NCBI RefSeq assembly: GCF_013391405.1
Contig: NZ_JACBFD010000008.1
Span: 1-64,000 of the forward strand
Direction of reading: 5' to 3'
DNA from: Staphylococcus sp. GSSP0090
GTDB taxonomy: Bacteria > Bacillota > Bacilli > Staphylococcales > Staphylococcaceae
DNA: 64,000 bases
The notes beneath the pieces are model-generated. The model was not told where the DNA came from, made no database searches, and saw nothing but the letters and a program-made list of their open reading frames with translations. How positions within the stretch are numbered: the stretch's first letter is position 1; each line of letters opens with the position of its first letter. The position numbers and the translations under genes are program-made. Of this stretch, positions 43,756 through 56,552 are shown piece after piece.

Positions 43756-45972
43756 TTACTCCCCCTTTTTTTCAATAGGCGCAAATTGTGCTAGTAAACG
43801 TTTAGGTCCTTCTGATTTAAAGATAATATCTAATTCTACAGAACCATTTTTTTCTTTTACATTACTTACCATGCCTTCGCCCCAAGATTTATGCATGACT
43901 TTGTCGCCAACATTCCAATTGGTAGCTGATTGATTTTGTTTTGATGACGTAGCACGTTGGCTATGAGCTCGTTTAGCTGGTTGTTTGGTAGCATTTTGGA
44001 ATCGCTGACTTGTTGCTTGTGCTTGAGACTTCGATTGACTTTTAGATTCATTTTCTAATAAATCTTCTGGAATTTCTCTTAAAAATCTCGAAGGCATATT
44101 GGATTGAGGACGGCCAAATAACATTCTAGATGTTGCGTGTGTTAAATATAATGTTTCCTCCGCGCGTGTTATTGCGACATAACAAATACGTCTTTCTTCT
44201 TGCATTTCATGTTCATCATCACTCTTAATCGCCCTAATGTGTGGGAATAAAGATTCTTCCATGCCCATGATAAATACAATTGGAAACTCCAGTCCTTTGG
44301 CAGAGTGCATCGTCATAAGCGTAATACCATCTTCTATTTGCGCTTCATCAATATCCGCGACAAGTGATAAGTCAGTTAAAAAGTTAATTAACGATTGTTC
44401 TTCCAGTGGTGTATTTTCTTCATAATCTTTAGGTACAGACATAAATTCATCAATATTCTCTAATCTACTTCTAGATTCAAGTGTTTGTTCACGTTCTAAC
44501 ATTTCTCTATAACCCGTCTTAATCAGTACTTCTTCTACAATTTCTGTAATTTCAAGAAACTCTTGTTGTTTAATTAAATTTTGCATAACATCATAAAAAG
44601 TAATACATTCCTGTGTCACTTTTTTAGATAATCCTATAAAATCAACTTCTGCTAATGCATCAAACATGCTTAAATCATTCTGTGCTGCATATGCTTGAAT
44701 TTTATCAACTGATGAAGGACCAATACCTCTTTTAGGAATATTGATTACTCGACGTAAACTTATATCGTCATTACTATTTGCAATGATGCGTAAGTAACTT
44801 AATAAGTCTTTAATTTCTTTTCTGTCATAGAACTTTTGACCGCCAACCATAGTATAAGGCAAGTTTGATTTCATGAATGTTTCTTCAAGTACACGTGATT
44901 GTGCATTTGTACGGTATAAAATAGCCATATCTTGGTATTTCTTACCATTTCTCTGATGTTTCATAATTTGACGCACGACGTATTCCGCTTCATCTCGTTC
45001 AGTCGTAGCTTCATAATAATGAATTTTATCTCCACTCGTATTACCAGTCCATAACCCTTTCGGTTTACGTTCTGAATTATTTTTAATAACTTCATTTGCT
45101 GCGTTTAATATATTTTTTGTAGATCGATAATTTTGTTCTAAGAAAATTGTTTTAGCTTCTGGGTAATCTTCCTCAAAAGAAAGAATGTTTTGGATATCTG
45201 CGCCACGCCAACCATAAATAGACTGATCTGAATCACCCACAACACATAAATTTTTAAACTTTGCGGCAAGTAATTTTACAAGTGTGTATTGTGCTTTATT
45301 CGTATCTTGGTACTCATCGACATGGATATATTGGAATTTATTTTGATAATACTCTAATACATCTGGCACACGTTCGAATAAACGAATGGTTACCATGATT
45401 AAGTCATCAAAATCAAGTGCTTCATTTCTAGACAATTGTCTTTGATACCCTTTATAAACCGTTGCAACCATTTGTTCATGATAGTCGTTTGCTTCTTTTT
45501 GTGCATCTTCTGGTGTTTTCAATTCGTTTTTAAGATTACTTATCGCTCCGATAAACATTCTAGGTTCGAATTTTTTACTATCTATATTTTCATTTTTAAG
45601 TACATCTTTAATCACAGATTTTTGGTCTGTTGGATCAATAATTGTAAAGTTACGTTCTATACCGATTCGATCAGCATCTCTTCTTAAAATTCTTACGCAC
45701 ATAGAATGGAATGTAGACATCCATAATACTTGGGCCTGTTCCCCAACTAATGTTTCAACACGTGCTTTCATTTCCTTTGCCGCTTTATTAGTAAAAGTAA
45801 TGGCTAAGACGTTATATGGAGACACGTCTTTTTCATCTAGTAAGTATGCGATACGATGTGTTAACACACGTGTTTTACCTGAGCCGGCACCTGCCATAAT
45901 TAGCAATGGTCCCTCTGTCGTACGTACTGCTTGACTTTGTTCATCATTCATCTTGTTTACTAATGCATTCAT
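43756..45972 (-). CDS. pcrA: ATP-dependent DNA helicase PcrA (UvrD family)
   Basis: This is an essential 3'-5' superfamily-1 helicase in repair, recombination control and rolling-circle replication. The 738-residue protein has all SF1 motifs: AGAGSGKT (27-34), [40 protein letters not shown] and [11 protein letters not shown]. The tail is basic and ends in a Tudor-like domain ([14 protein letters not shown]). Its ATG overlaps the pcrB stop by one base (TAATG). Confidence 0.97.
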   Translation of the reverse strand: MNALVNKMNDEQSQAVRTTEGPLLIMAGAGSGKTRVLTHRIAYLLDEKDVSPYNVLAITFTNKAAKEMKARVETLVGEQAQVLWMSTFHSMCVRILRRDADRIGIERNFTIIDPTDQKSVIKDVLKNENIDSKKFEPRMFIGAISNLKNELKTPEDAQKEANDYHEQMVATVYKGYQRQLSRNEALDFDDLIMVTIRLFERVPDVLEYYQNKFQYIHVDEYQDTNKAQYTLVKLLAAKFKNLCVVGDSDQSIYGWRGADIQNILSFEEDYPEAKTIFLEQNYRSTKNILNAANEVIKNNSERKPKGLWTGNTSGDKIHYYEATTERDEAEYVVRQIMKHQRNGKKYQDMAILYRTNAQSRVLEETFMKSNLPYTMVGGQKFYDRKEIKDLLSYLRIIANSNDDISLRRVINIPKRGIGPSSVDKIQAYAAQNDLSMFDALAEVDFIGLSKKVTQECITFYDVMQNLIKQQEFLEITEIVEEVLIKTGYREMLEREQTLESRSRLENIDEFMSVPKDYEENTPLEEQSLINFLTDLSLVADIDEAQIEDGITLMTMHSAKGLEFPIVFIMGMEESLFPHIRAIKSDDEHEMQEERRICYVAITRAEETLYLTHATSRMLFGRPQSNMPSRFLREIPEDLLENESKSQSKSQAQATSQRFQNATKQPAKRAHSQRATSSKQNQSATNWNVGDKVMHKSWGEGMVSNVKEKNGSVELDIIFKSEGPKRLLAQFAPIEKKGE

Positions 45973-46661
45973 TAATGTGTCTCCTTTACTTTAACTGTTT
46001 TTAGTGCTTTATTTATGTCTTCGTATATTATATTTCCAACTATAATGGTATCTGCAATAGAAGCCATCCTTTGTGCTTCTTCATAGTTACTAATCCCACC
46101 ACCGTAAAATAATTGTGTTTCAGTTAACATGTCTGCTGCTGCTTTCACCAAGTTTGCGTCACCATATATCCCACTATATTCAATATACATAACTGGTAAT
46201 TGATACATATCATTAATCATTTGTGCATAAGCTTCAATATCTTCATCATCTATCTCTGTGTTTGCTTGCGTTAGTTTGGCTACCTTACAATCTGGGTTCA
46301 GTATCACGTATCCCTCGAACACTACTTCGTTAAAATCTATGAAAGCACCATATGATTTTAACGCTTCTAGTAATAAACCATTATGATATTTTACATCTCT
46401 ACTGTTTAAAACAGTTGGAATAAAATATAAATCAAAACCAGGTACAACACTTTCAAGATTCGATATTTCAAGTATGATAGGTAACGAATAACATTTAACT
46501 TTATGCATTAAGCGCGCAACATTTTCTTCAGTGACATGATCCGTTCCACCAATCATAATTGCGTCCGTATCTGATGTACAAATTTCCATTAAATCTTCAT
46601 CACTGATGGACTTTGCAGGGTCCAATTTAAAAATGTGTCTCCACTTATTCATGTTATTCAT
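45972..46661 (-). CDS. pcrB: Heptaprenylglyceryl phosphate synthase PcrB
   Basis: PcrB joins heptaprenyl diphosphate to sn-glycerol-1-phosphate, giving an archaea-type ether lipid precursor found in Bacillales. The 229-residue TIM-barrel protein has [38 protein letters not shown] and [14 protein letters not shown], the phosphate-binding loops of GGGP/PcrB enzymes. AAGGAGA precedes the ATG. It is the first gene of the pcrB-pcrA-ligA-camS operon. Confidence 0.95.
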   Translation of the reverse strand: MNNMNKWRHIFKLDPAKSISDEDLMEICTSDTDAIMIGGTDHVTEENVARLMHKVKCYSLPIILEISNLESVVPGFDLYFIPTVLNSRDVKYHNGLLLEALKSYGAFIDFNEVVFEGYVILNPDCKVAKLTQANTEIDDEDIEAYAQMINDMYQLPVMYIEYSGIYGDANLVKAAADMLTETQLFYGGGISNYEEAQRMASIADTIIVGNIIYEDINKALKTVKVKETH

Positions 46662-46735
46662 GATATGTTTCTCCTTCTTTTAGCATACATATGATTATAT
46701 CATTTTTATGTCTCGAGTTCTAAAATACTGAAGAA

Positions 46736-46765
46736 AAAATCACCTCAAATTTCTGAGGTGATTTT
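46736..46765 (-). terminator. Terminator after the M15 carboxypeptidase gene
   Basis: A perfect 12-bp stem (AAAATCACCTCA / TGAGGTGATTTT) with a 6-base loop is followed by an A-run that becomes a T-run on the minus strand. Confidence 0.8.
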
Positions 46766-46779
46766 GGAAATAATTACCT

Positions 46780-47454
46780 TTATTTATTAAGGTGGTAATA
46801 TCGTTCTAAATTTGTATTTTTTCTATCAATCGTTTTAGCTAGTTGTGGACCAACATATCTTAAATGCCACGGCTCATAATTATAACCCGTTTCACTTTCT
46901 TGGCCTTTTGGATAACGAATAATAAAACCATAGTTAGCTGCATGTTTGGCTAACCATTTTGCTTCTTTTGTCTTTTCAAAATCTTTATGAAAATCCCCTA
47001 ATGGTTGGCTCGTACCTACATCAAATGCCAAACCTGTTTGATGTTCGGAATGTCCTGGTTTAGCTGCATATTTAGTTGTCTTTTGCTTTCCATCTTTTTC
47101 AACAAATTCACTTATGACTTTTTCTTGATTTTCAAAATTTCTATATCCACTCGTCTTATTCAAATCCAAATTACTTTTGTTTGCTTGTTTCAATAACTTG
47201 TTAAGTTGCTTTTTAGCTGCTTTACTTTCACCTGGCTTATAATTAGCTGGAAGTGCAAGTTGTTTATTCACAATGACATGACCATTAACGTAAGTTACGC
47301 CATTTTTTTCATAATTAAATGGTAAGGCGTTCTTTGGTTTAGCAATATCATCATTGGTAGGCTTATAATCATTAACTAATATCATCGTAATAAAAATAAC
47401 AATAAGTACTACACATACGATTGCTATCATAAATGGTATCATTTTTTTCGACAT
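46780..47454 (-). CDS. M15 family (VanY/LdcB-like) peptidoglycan carboxypeptidase
   Basis: This is a membrane-anchored, probably extracytoplasmic, zinc carboxypeptidase that trims peptidoglycan stem peptides. The 224-residue protein has one N-terminal membrane segment (about 5-27). The M15B motifs are LNKTSGYRNFENQ, KPGHSEHQTGLAFDV (zinc H and D) and YEPWHLRYVG (E and zinc H). Whether it acts on D,D or L,D bonds cannot be told. The ATG at 47454 follows AAAGGAAG; a longer frame is less likely. It is transcribed alone. Confidence 0.87.
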   Translation of the reverse strand: MSKKMIPFMIAIVCVVLIVIFITMILVNDYKPTNDDIAKPKNALPFNYEKNGVTYVNGHVIVNKQLALPANYKPGESKAAKKQLNKLLKQANKSNLDLNKTSGYRNFENQEKVISEFVEKDGKQKTTKYAAKPGHSEHQTGLAFDVGTSQPLGDFHKDFEKTKEAKWLAKHAANYGFIIRYPKGQESETGYNYEPWHLRYVGPQLAKTIDRKNTNLERYYHLNK

Positions 47455-47570
47455 AACTAACTTCCTTTCACCAACGAAACACATCACTTAAAATGAAGTT
47501 GAATCCAATTTATATTCCATTACCCTTATCACATGTTATAAACCTTTTACAATGATGTAAAATGACAGTC

Positions 47571-47609
47571 AAAAATAACGACTTGAGTTACTAACCCAAG
47601 TCGTCATTT
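47571..47609 (-). terminator. Terminator after the TrpR-like gene
   Basis: AAATAACGACTTG pairs with CAAGTCGTCATTT (one mismatch/G-U) around a short loop, with a T-run on the minus strand. Confidence 0.75.
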
Positions 47610-47631
47610 GATAAAATATACGTTTTAATTA

Positions 47632-47934
47632 TTAATCGGTCGTTTCTATATTCATTCGGTCAAGAATCATTGTATATGCATCATTGCCCCATTGTAATGA
47701 TCTTTTTACACGAGAAATTGTCGCTGTCGATGCACCTGATTCTTGTTCGATTGTGGCATATGTGTAACCTTGCTTAATCATTTTCGCAACCTGTAAGCGT
47801 TGAGATAATGATTGAATTTCGTTCACTGTGCATAAATCATCGAAGAATTCATAACACTCTTCTCTATTTTCGAGTGTCAATATTGCATCAAACAACTCAT
47901 CTAATGCTTTTCCTCTAAGTTTTTCTATTTGCAT
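47632..47934 (-). CDS. yerC: YerC/YecD family TrpR-like DNA-binding protein
   Basis: This 100-residue protein has the Trp-repressor fold: helices followed by the helix-turn-helix MIKQGYTYATIEQESGASTATISRVKRSL. Family members from Firmicutes are called YerC/YecD, and their targets are not known to me. In B. subtilis yerC also lies close to pcrB, so the genomic neighbourhood is conserved. It probably binds DNA as a dimer. Its start has a modest ribosome binding site (CAGGGGTTG). Confidence 0.85.
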   Translation of the reverse strand: MQIEKLRGKALDELFDAILTLENREECYEFFDDLCTVNEIQSLSQRLQVAKMIKQGYTYATIEQESGASTATISRVKRSLQWGNDAYTMILDRMNIETTD

Positions 47935-48020
47935 TTAAAACAACCCCTGTATTTTTCAATTTAATCTCAGTTTAACGTACTAATACATTAAAGTGTAACG
48001 ATTTCACTTGAAAAATTCAA

Positions 48021-49328
<1,308 letters not shown>

Positions 49329-49484
49329 CTATCATACATAAATTTAGTTTAATTTCATCAAAACATGTACATTAAAATATAATTCAGTCTAAAAGTTCGT
49401 GTTTACCTTTTCAATAATAGTTTAACAGAATTATATTAAAAAGTATAAGGCTTTTAAGTCATCTTTATAAAATATTTACACATT

Positions 49485-49522
49485 TTAAAAATAACCGCTA
49501 TGGATACCATAATCCATAACGG
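49485..49522 (-). terminator. Terminator after the NETI/DUF2179 gene pair
   Basis: CCGCTATGGAT pairs with ATCCATAACGG (one mismatch) around ACCATA, and the minus strand continues into TTATTTTTAAAA. Confidence 0.7.
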
Positions 49523-49530
49523 CTCATAAA

Positions 49531-49719
49531 TTATTGTTCTATCATTTTACCCACAAATTCAATTTCTTGCTTTAGTATTTCTAAACTACCATCTTTATTT
49601 TCTTTATAAATTGGTTTTTCAAACCGTTTAACTGGTGTATAACCTGCTTCACGCATACGTTGTAAGCAGTCTTGAATTGTTTCATTGTCTTCGACTTTAA
49701 ATTTTTGCTGTTTTTTCAT
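49531..49719 (-). CDS. NETI motif-containing small protein
   Basis: This 62-residue basic protein of unknown function has the family hallmark [22 protein letters not shown] with a lone cysteine, then an FEKPIYKE segment. Its ATG overlaps the stop of the DUF2179 gene by four bases (ATGA), so the two are translated together. A link to that membrane protein is inferred from this coupling only. Confidence 0.8.
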   Translation of the reverse strand: MKKQQKFKVEDNETIQDCLQRMREAGYTPVKRFEKPIYKENKDGSLEILKQEIEFVGKMIEQ

Positions 49720-50294
49720 ATACTTTCAACTTCATCCGTATCGTATTGCTTAAGTTTTTTACTTCTAACACCTTTCGCCCAGAAACCACCATGTATTGTA
49801 CGTGGTTCATATGCTACGATAAATGCTTTTTCATCAATTTGCTTAATAGTATCAATTAATTTAAATTCAAAACGTCGTGGTGTTAAAATTTGTAAAATTA
49901 AACGATTGCCGTCACGACCATATGCTGTATTATGCGTTACACCATAGCCTAAATCTCTTAATTGTCTTGGTAAGTCCAATTCATATTCAGATGATGTAAC
50001 GTTCACAACGGTATATCCGAGTGCTAATTTTTCTTCTATCTTCATACCTACGATAATCCCAATTGAAAATCCAAAAGCATATGCGAACACATTCTGAATT
50101 TGATCTAAACTAGACATGACCATACCTAATCCAACAACATATACAAGCACTTCCAAGAAACTGACAATGGCAGCTACATAGCGATAGCCTTTAAGTGTTA
50201 AGATTGTTCTCATAGTGAGACACGTCACATAAGCAACGTTTATAATAAAAATTGCTAAAACCATTAACCATGGATTAGATGTTATTACTGACAT
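49716..50294 (-). CDS. UPF0316/DUF2179 membrane protein
   Basis: This 192-residue protein has three membrane segments (about 8-25, 34-53, 60-80), then a soluble DUF2179 domain ([27 protein letters not shown]) shaped like a small regulatory or ligand-binding domain. YitT-family members share that domain. Function unknown. ATG 50294 follows AAAGGA at the right distance; the longer frame is unlikely. Confidence 0.83.
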   Translation of the reverse strand: MSVITSNPWLMVLAIFIINVAYVTCLTMRTILTLKGYRYVAAIVSFLEVLVYVVGLGMVMSSLDQIQNVFAYAFGFSIGIIVGMKIEEKLALGYTVVNVTSSEYELDLPRQLRDLGYGVTHNTAYGRDGNRLILQILTPRRFEFKLIDTIKQIDEKAFIVAYEPRTIHGGFWAKGVRSKKLKQYDTDEVESI

Positions 50295-50379
50295 GACCAT
50301 TTTCCTTTCCCTTACATTAAATTCAAGTAATTTTATCAACTACGATTCCGTTTGTCACTAAAAAGTTATTGGGATGATA

Positions 50380-51201
50380 TTAATTTTTAGGCCATGTGTA
50401 TCTTGTATAAGCTAATTCTCGTTTATGTGCATTTTTTATATAATGCTTTTCAATAACTTCTTTAGATTCACTAGGTATAGTTTTACCTTCTAGATAATCG
50501 TCAATATCGTCGTAACTTACGCCAAGTGCTTCTTCATCAGGTAGTTGCGGTTTGTCATCTTCTAAATCAGCAGTTGGTACTTTTTCGTACAAATGTTTAG
50601 GTGCTTCTAAATAAGCTAGGAGTTGTTTACCTTGTCGTTTATTCAATCCAAATAAAGGTGCGATATCTGCAGCGCCATCACCATATTTTGTGTAAAATCC
50701 AGTGATATTTTCAGCGGAGTGATCCGTACCAACGACAATACCATGTTGGTTTGAGGCAATTGAGAATTGGACTTTCATCCGTTCTCTTGCTTTTTCATTT
50801 CCTTTTTGAAAATCAGTTAATGTAACACCTGCTTCTTTCAATGACTGAATACTTTGATCAACAGCCGGTTTAATATTTACAGTTATAATTTTATCCGGTT
50901 GTATATAAGTCAGTGCATCTTCTACTTCAGCAGCATCTTTTTGTTCACCATAAGGGAGTTTTACGGCTATAAATTCACAATCATTACCTTCTTCTTTCAG
51001 CTCGTTTATTGCTAATTGGCATAATTTACCTGCTAAAGTTGAATCTTGACCGCCAGAAATGCCTAGTGTTAAAGACTTGATAAACGGATGCGATTGAACA
51101 TAATTTTTTATAAATTGAATAATTAGGCGTGTTTCACTTTTACTTTCAATCGTTGGCTTTACTTTCATTTCTTTTACAACAATATCTTGTAAATTACTCA
51201 T
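50380..51201 (-). CDS. nadE: Ammonia-dependent NAD+ synthetase
   Basis: NadE makes NAD+ from nicotinate adenine dinucleotide, ATP and ammonia. The 273-residue protein has the N-type PP-loop [15 protein letters not shown] and [27 protein letters not shown]. There is no glutaminase domain, so free ammonia is used. The ATG at 51201 lies inside the end of pncB (8-base overlap); AGAAAATG..., with the pncB end providing GGAGGAAG as ribosome binding site, supports coupled translation. With pncB and pncA it forms the salvage route. Confidence 0.95.
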   Translation of the reverse strand: MSNLQDIVVKEMKVKPTIESKSETRLIIQFIKNYVQSHPFIKSLTLGISGGQDSTLAGKLCQLAINELKEEGNDCEFIAVKLPYGEQKDAAEVEDALTYIQPDKIITVNIKPAVDQSIQSLKEAGVTLTDFQKGNEKARERMKVQFSIASNQHGIVVGTDHSAENITGFYTKYGDGAADIAPLFGLNKRQGKQLLAYLEAPKHLYEKVPTADLEDDKPQLPDEEALGVSYDDIDDYLEGKTIPSESKEVIEKHYIKNAHKRELAYTRYTWPKN

Positions 51202-52663
51202 TTTCTTCCTCCATCTCTTTAACATGTTCAGCAACTTCAAAAATACGCTTATGTTTATTTTCCCAACACAATGTACTTAAATCAACGGGATACTCTTGTG
51301 GATTTAAATGACGTTTATTTTCATCCCATAAATATGCAAGACTATCTTTCAAATATGATTGTGCGTCGTCTTCATTTGGTAAATCATATACAAGTTTTCC
51401 ATCTATAAAGATGTCGTGATGTAAATCTTTAGCAATGAATGACTTTATGAATTTCATTTTATACGTATGCACTGGGTGGAATAATTTCAGTGGTGATTCA
51501 TCATACGGATCTTCATGTTCTAAAGTAATGTAATCACCCTCAGCTTTATTCGTTTTTTTATTTATGATACGATAAACTTTTTTCTTGCCAGGTGTGGTTA
51601 CTTTTTCTGCGTTATTTGATAATTTGATACGATCTACATATGCCCCATCGCTGTCTTCTACAGCAACAAGTTTATAAACTGCACCTAATGCAGGTTGGTC
51701 GTAACCGGTGATTAATTTAGTTCCAACGCCCCAAGAATCTACTCTAGCACCTTGTGACTTCAAACTCGTAATCGTTTGTTCATCTAAGTCATTAGAAGCA
51801 ATAATTTTTGCATCTGTGAATCCTGCTTCGTCTAACATACGTCGTGCTTCTTTTGATAGATAAGCAATATCACCTGAATCAAGTCGAATGCCAACAAAAT
51901 TAATCTTATCTCCTAATTCTTTAGCAACTTTAATCGCTGTTGGCACACCAGATTTCAATGTGTGAAATGTATCTACAAGAAATACACAATCTCTATGTCT
52001 TTCAGCATATTTTTTAAATGCTATATATTCATCACCATATGTTTGAACCATTGCATGTGCATGTGTGCCAGAAACTGGAATACCAAATAATTTACCAGCA
52101 CGTACATTACTAGTCGAGTTAAACCCTCCTATATACGCCGCTCTTGCACCCCATAATGCTGCATCTGCTTCTTGTGCACGGCGCGTACCAAATTCCATCA
52201 ACATATCTCCATGAGCAACTTGTCTAATTCTGCTTGCTTTCGTTGTGATTAATGTATGAAAATTAACAATATTTAATAGCATTGTTTCAATTAATTGTGC
52301 TTGGATTAATGGCGCTTCTACTCTGAGTATCGGCTCATTACCAAAGCAAAGTTCTCCCTCTTGCATTGAGCGTATGTTTCCAGTAAATTTCAAGTTTTTC
52401 AAATAGTCTAAGAAGTCGTCCTGATATCCTATTGATTTTAAATATGCAATATCTGACCTTGAAAAATGAAAACTATTAATATATTCGATCACACGTTTTA
52501 ATCCATTAAATACTGCATAACCACTATCGAATGGCATACTTCTAAAATATAAATCAAACACCGCCATGCGCTCATGAATGCCATCATTCCAATAGCTTTC
52601 TGCCATATTTATTTGATATAAATCATTATGCAATACTAATGTATCATCCTCATATTGGTACAC
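51194..52663 (-). CDS. pncB: Nicotinate phosphoribosyltransferase
   Basis: PncB converts nicotinate and PRPP to nicotinate mononucleotide, the entry step of NAD salvage. The 489-residue protein begins near [17 protein letters not shown] and has [38 protein letters not shown] (phosphoribosyl-acceptor His) and [16 protein letters not shown] chose the GTG at 52663 because GGAGAG lies six bases upstream and the length equals the S. aureus enzyme; an ATG two codons earlier is too close to that site. Confidence 0.92.
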   Translation of the reverse strand: MYQYEDDTLVLHNDLYQINMAESYWNDGIHERMAVFDLYFRSMPFDSGYAVFNGLKRVIEYINSFHFSRSDIAYLKSIGYQDDFLDYLKNLKFTGNIRSMQEGELCFGNEPILRVEAPLIQAQLIETMLLNIVNFHTLITTKASRIRQVAHGDMLMEFGTRRAQEADAALWGARAAYIGGFNSTSNVRAGKLFGIPVSGTHAHAMVQTYGDEYIAFKKYAERHRDCVFLVDTFHTLKSGVPTAIKVAKELGDKINFVGIRLDSGDIAYLSKEARRMLDEAGFTDAKIIASNDLDEQTITSLKSQGARVDSWGVGTKLITGYDQPALGAVYKLVAVEDSDGAYVDRIKLSNNAEKVTTPGKKKVYRIINKKTNKAEGDYITLEHEDPYDESPLKLFHPVHTYKMKFIKSFIAKDLHHDIFIDGKLVYDLPNEDDAQSYLKDSLAYLWDENKRHLNPQEYPVDLSTLCWENKHKRIFEVAEHVKEMEEENE

Positions 52664-52886
52664 AACCATCTCTCCAATCAGCTTTTCCATCATTTTAGCA
52701 TATATCAAGTATTGTTAGCACTTTATATAGCATTGATTTACAAATTCAAAACAGAATCCATATAATAAGTTGTTTATTTAAAATTTGTTTAAAATGTGAC
52801 ATAGTTAACGACAAAGTCATGACAGTTATATGTTTTATCATTTTATAAATTTAAAAATGATATATAATATCTATGAGGTGTTTTTA

Positions 52887-53951
52887 ATGCTAAATGAAGC
52901 TAAGTCTTTTATAGAAACGATGTATTACGAATTAAATTATGATAACGATAAATTGACAGCGCGTCTTGCTGAAATTGAGGCAGCGATTCTTTCTACTGGT
53001 ACTTATGAGCATACATTCGAAGAATTGAATTATGGAGCTAAAATAGCATGGAGAAATTCAAATCGTTGTATCGGACGATTTTTTTGGGATTCTTTAACAG
53101 TGTCTGATGCAAGACACATACAAAATGAAAATGAATTTATAGAAGCAATTGAAAATCACATTGAGACTGCAACAAATAACGGAAGAATTAAACCCTACAT
53201 TACTATTTTCTCAAAAAATAATCCACCACAAATTTATAACAATCAATTGATTAGATATGCAGGCTACGAAACTTGTGGTGATCCTGCTGAGAGAAAAATC
53301 ACTCAATTAGCCCAACATCTTGGATGGCAAGGCAAACATACCCATTTTGATATCTTACCTTTAATTTACAAAATGCCGAATAGTGAAATAAAGTATTATG
53401 AATATCCTGAAAATTTAATAAAAGAAGTACCCATTGTGCATGATAAATTCCCTAAGTTACAGCAACTCGGTTTAAAATGGTATGCAGTACCAATCATTTC
53501 AAGTATGGATTTAAAAATTGGCGGCATCACTTATCCTACTGCACCTTTTAATGGTTGGTACATGGTGAATGAAATTGCTGTTCGTAACTTTACTGATGTC
53601 TATCGATATAATTTATTAGAAAGTGTTGCAGAAGCATTTGAATTTGATACACTTAGGAATAATTCTTTCAATAAAGATCGTGCATTGGTTGAATTAAATG
53701 ATGCTGTGTATCATTCTTTTAAAAATGCGGGTGTTTCCATCGTCGATCATTTAACTGCATCTAAACAATTTGAAAGATTTGAAATGAATGAAACCAAACA
53801 CGGCAGAGAAGTTACTGGTAAATGGTCTTGGTTAGCACCTTCTTTGTCTCCTACACTGGTACCCAATTATCATCACGGATACAAAAATGAGATGAAAGAG
53901 CCTAATTTCTTTTATAAAAAAAGCGAAGACTCAGGTTGCCCATTCCATTAA
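52887..53951 (+). CDS. nos: Bacterial nitric oxide synthase oxygenase
   Basis: This haem enzyme makes nitric oxide from L-arginine; in staphylococci NO helps resist oxidative stress and antibiotics. The 354-residue protein is the oxygenase domain alone, with no reductase domain, as in all Gram-positive bNOS. The haem-ligand cysteine is C61 in [10 protein letters not shown], the arginine-binding region is [19 protein letters not shown], and the pterin/dimer region is [16 protein letters not shown] 52887 follows TGAGGTG. It is divergent from pncB and followed 39 bases later by pheA, with no terminator between, so the two are likely co-transcribed. Confidence 0.95.
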   Translation: MLNEAKSFIETMYYELNYDNDKLTARLAEIEAAILSTGTYEHTFEELNYGAKIAWRNSNRCIGRFFWDSLTVSDARHIQNENEFIEAIENHIETATNNGRIKPYITIFSKNNPPQIYNNQLIRYAGYETCGDPAERKITQLAQHLGWQGKHTHFDILPLIYKMPNSEIKYYEYPENLIKEVPIVHDKFPKLQQLGLKWYAVPIISSMDLKIGGITYPTAPFNGWYMVNEIAVRNFTDVYRYNLLESVAEAFEFDTLRNNSFNKDRALVELNDAVYHSFKNAGVSIVDHLTASKQFERFEMNETKHGREVTGKWSWLAPSLSPTLVPNYHHGYKNEMKEPNFFYKKSEDSGCPFH

Positions 53952-53990
53952 ATTAATCACTATATTCAGATAAACAAGGGGTTACGCTAC

Positions 53991-54794
53991 ATGAAACTTT
54001 ATTATTTAGGGCCAAAAGGCACCTTTTCTTATTTAGCTGCAACGCAATATAAATCAGAATCAGAAATTGATTTCGTTCCAAAATCTAATTTATACGAAGT
54101 CGTGGCATCCGTCTCAGAAGATAATCAGAGCATTGCTGTTGTACCTATAGAAAATTCGATAGAAGGTACGATCAATATTGTCGCAGACTCACTAACGCAA
54201 CAGAACATATATGCACAAGGTGAATTGCATTTAGACATACAATTTGCTTTATATGGTCCGGAAAACGCAACGATAAATGATATTTCAACAGTATACTCTA
54301 TTGGACCAGCAATTAGTCAGACTAGCCAATTTATACAATCACATGGGTTTGATATTGCTTATGTAGACAGTACAATTAAAAGTTTAGATAAAATTTCACC
54401 AAATGTTGGTGCAATCGCACCTTTAGGTAGTGGTGAAGCATATGGATTTACATCTATTGCACAAAATATTGAAGACTATCCACATAATATCACTCGTTTT
54501 CTAGTTGTGAGTAATCAACCAAAACATATCGAACAAGCAACGGACACGATGTTATTAATCACACCAGAATTTGATAAACCTGGTCTATTAGCTAGTATAT
54601 TAAATACTTTTGTATTATTTAATATAAACTTATCTTGGATTGAATCCCGTCCACTAAAAACGCAATTAGGTATGTATCACTTTTTCGTTCAGGCAGATAC
54701 GCCTATCTCTGAAGATCTTTCAAAAGTGATAAAGATACTTAATACTTTAGATTTTCAAGTCACGATTATAGGTACTTTTAATAAACTTAATTAA
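53991..54794 (+). CDS. pheA: Prephenate dehydratase
   Basis: PheA converts prephenate to phenylpyruvate in phenylalanine synthesis. The 267-residue protein is a stand-alone dehydratase. The catalytic domain includes YLGPKGTFSYLAA, VVPIENSIEGTINIVAD and the YPHNITRFLVVS (TRF) motif. A C-terminal ACT domain has the phenylalanine-binding ESRP motif (NLSWIESRPLK). AAGGGG precedes the ATG. It is downstream of nos on the same strand. Confidence 0.95.
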   Translation: MKLYYLGPKGTFSYLAATQYKSESEIDFVPKSNLYEVVASVSEDNQSIAVVPIENSIEGTINIVADSLTQQNIYAQGELHLDIQFALYGPENATINDISTVYSIGPAISQTSQFIQSHGFDIAYVDSTIKSLDKISPNVGAIAPLGSGEAYGFTSIAQNIEDYPHNITRFLVVSNQPKHIEQATDTMLLITPEFDKPGLLASILNTFVLFNINLSWIESRPLKTQLGMYHFFVQADTPISEDLSKVIKILNTLDFQVTIIGTFNKLN

Positions 54795-54866
54795 TGATTA
54801 ATGTCCATGCGATTCTGTTTATATTTTTTAAACAAAATTTCATCATATTAGCAAGTTGAAAATGAA

Positions 54867-54906
54867 GAAAACGTCTGTAACATAGATTTGTTACAGACGT
54901 TTTTAT
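54867..54906. terminator. Bidirectional terminator between pheA and sdcS
   Basis: AAACGTCTGTAACA pairs with TGTTACAGACGTTT (14 bp, perfect) around a 6-base loop, with runs of A and T on the two sides. Confidence 0.9.
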
Positions 54907-56466
54907 TTATTTCAATGGCAATGGTTTTGTAACATCTATACCTAGCACTGGTGGTACTAAGAAGTATACAACTAACACAATTACAACAATACTTAGTATA
55001 TTCACCCAAAAACCAACCGATGCCATTTTTTTGATACTAATTTTACCTGTACCAAATACAATCGCATTAGGTGGCGTTCCGACCGGTAACATATAAGCAC
55101 AATTTGCTGCCATAGCAGCAGGAACCATAAGTAACAATGGGTGCACATTAACTGCGACAGATAATGTGGCTAATATCGGTAAGATCATTGTAGCTGTAGC
55201 TGTATTGGATGTGATTTCTGTTAAGAATAGTACAAAAATCGTGATGACAAGCACAATAATCAAAGGACTGACACCTTCAATTAATTTTAATTGTTCTCCT
55301 AACCAATTCGCTAAACCACTTTCTGAGATACCTTTTGCTAGTGCTAAACCTCCACCAAACAAAATTAATACACCCCATGGCAAGTCTTTAGCTACTTCCC
55401 AATCAATAATACGTTTATGTTTTTCTTTATTTTTAGCTGGAATTAAAAATAATAGCACGGATATAAACATTGCAATCGTTCCATCAGCAACTTCCGACGT
55501 ATATGACCAATGTTTTAATAAAAATTCACGTGTTATCCATAAAAAACTCGCAAGTAAAAATACAGCCAATACTATTTTTTCCTCATATTTCATTTTACCT
55601 AGTTCATCTAATTTTTTTCTAATTAAATTTTGTCCACCTGGCAAGGCTTTCATATCATGTTTAAATGCAATGTAACGAATGTATATCCAAACTAAAAACA
55701 GTAATACAATTACTGTTGGCACACCAATAATCATCCATTTAGCAAAGCTAATTTCTTCACCAAAAGCCGATTGATATTGCCCTTTTAATATAATTAGCGG
55801 CGGTGTTCCTATGAGTGTACCTAAACCACCGATCGTACCTGCATAACCTATCGCTAAGACTAATGATTGTTCAAATTTAGAAATACTTTCTGGTTTGGTA
55901 TTTTCACTTTTTAATTCATTTGCTTCTTTAATAATTGCCAAACCAATAGGAATCATAATCATGACCGCTGCAGTATTTGATACAAACATGGATAAAAAAG
56001 CAGTTGCGATCATAAATCCTAGTAATATTTTACCTGTACTCGTACCTAGCGTACTAATAATACGAAGCGCTACTCGCGTATGTAAATTCCATCTTTCCAT
56101 TGCAATAGCTAAGATAAATCCACCTAAAAATAGGAAAATAATATCATTGCCGTATTGTGCAGATACTTCTTCAGGGTTGAGTACATGTCCAACTGGCAGT
56201 AATATCAAAGGTAATAAACTTGTAGCAGCAATTGGAATCGCTTCTGTAATCCACCAAGTTGCAATCCATAATGTTACAGCTAAGACAAATACACCTTTTC
56301 CAGATAAATTTTCAGGTTGAAATAATAGTAACGTTAGTACAAAGAGTAAAGGCCCTAAAATTAAACCCACTAATTGACCAACATTATAAGATTGATTCTC
56401 CTTCTTATTTGAAAAGAACATCAAATATTGTGATCTTTTCATATCCCCTTTATTAATATGATTCAT
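54907..56466 (-). CDS. sdcS: Sodium-dependent dicarboxylate transporter SdcS (DASS family)
   Basis: This Na+-coupled importer takes up succinate, fumarate and malate. The 519-residue protein has 12 or so membrane segments. The two repeated SNT motifs of the DASS family are FVSNTAAVMIMIPI and TSNTATATMILPI, followed by the VGTPPNAIVFG signature. There is a 25-residue charged cytoplasmic N-terminus. The ATG at 56466 is preceded by AAGGGGGAAGT. A cre-like site lies about 90 bases upstream. Confidence 0.93.
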   Translation of the reverse strand: MNHINKGDMKRSQYLMFFSNKKENQSYNVGQLVGLILGPLLFVLTLLLFQPENLSGKGVFVLAVTLWIATWWITEAIPIAATSLLPLILLPVGHVLNPEEVSAQYGNDIIFLFLGGFILAIAMERWNLHTRVALRIISTLGTSTGKILLGFMIATAFLSMFVSNTAAVMIMIPIGLAIIKEANELKSENTKPESISKFEQSLVLAIGYAGTIGGLGTLIGTPPLIILKGQYQSAFGEEISFAKWMIIGVPTVIVLLFLVWIYIRYIAFKHDMKALPGGQNLIRKKLDELGKMKYEEKIVLAVFLLASFLWITREFLLKHWSYTSEVADGTIAMFISVLLFLIPAKNKEKHKRIIDWEVAKDLPWGVLILFGGGLALAKGISESGLANWLGEQLKLIEGVSPLIIVLVITIFVLFLTEITSNTATATMILPILATLSVAVNVHPLLLMVPAAMAANCAYMLPVGTPPNAIVFGTGKISIKKMASVGFWVNILSIVVIVLVVYFLVPPVLGIDVTKPLPLK

Positions 56467-56552
56467 CTAACTTCCCCCTTTAAATCATTATCAGAATATT
56501 CACAATAATTTATTAGAGTATAACATAATTAATTTCAATTGGGTTTATAATT

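Noticed and set aside
53952..53990. A T-box or attenuator before pheA.
   Set aside because: The 39-base gap is too short, and no T-box sequence or terminator is present.
55166..55675. A 169-codon plus-strand frame opposite sdcS, and a further 141-codon frame at 55895-56320.
   Set aside because: Both are shadows of the transporter gene on the other strand, with no ribosome binding site and no recognisable domain.
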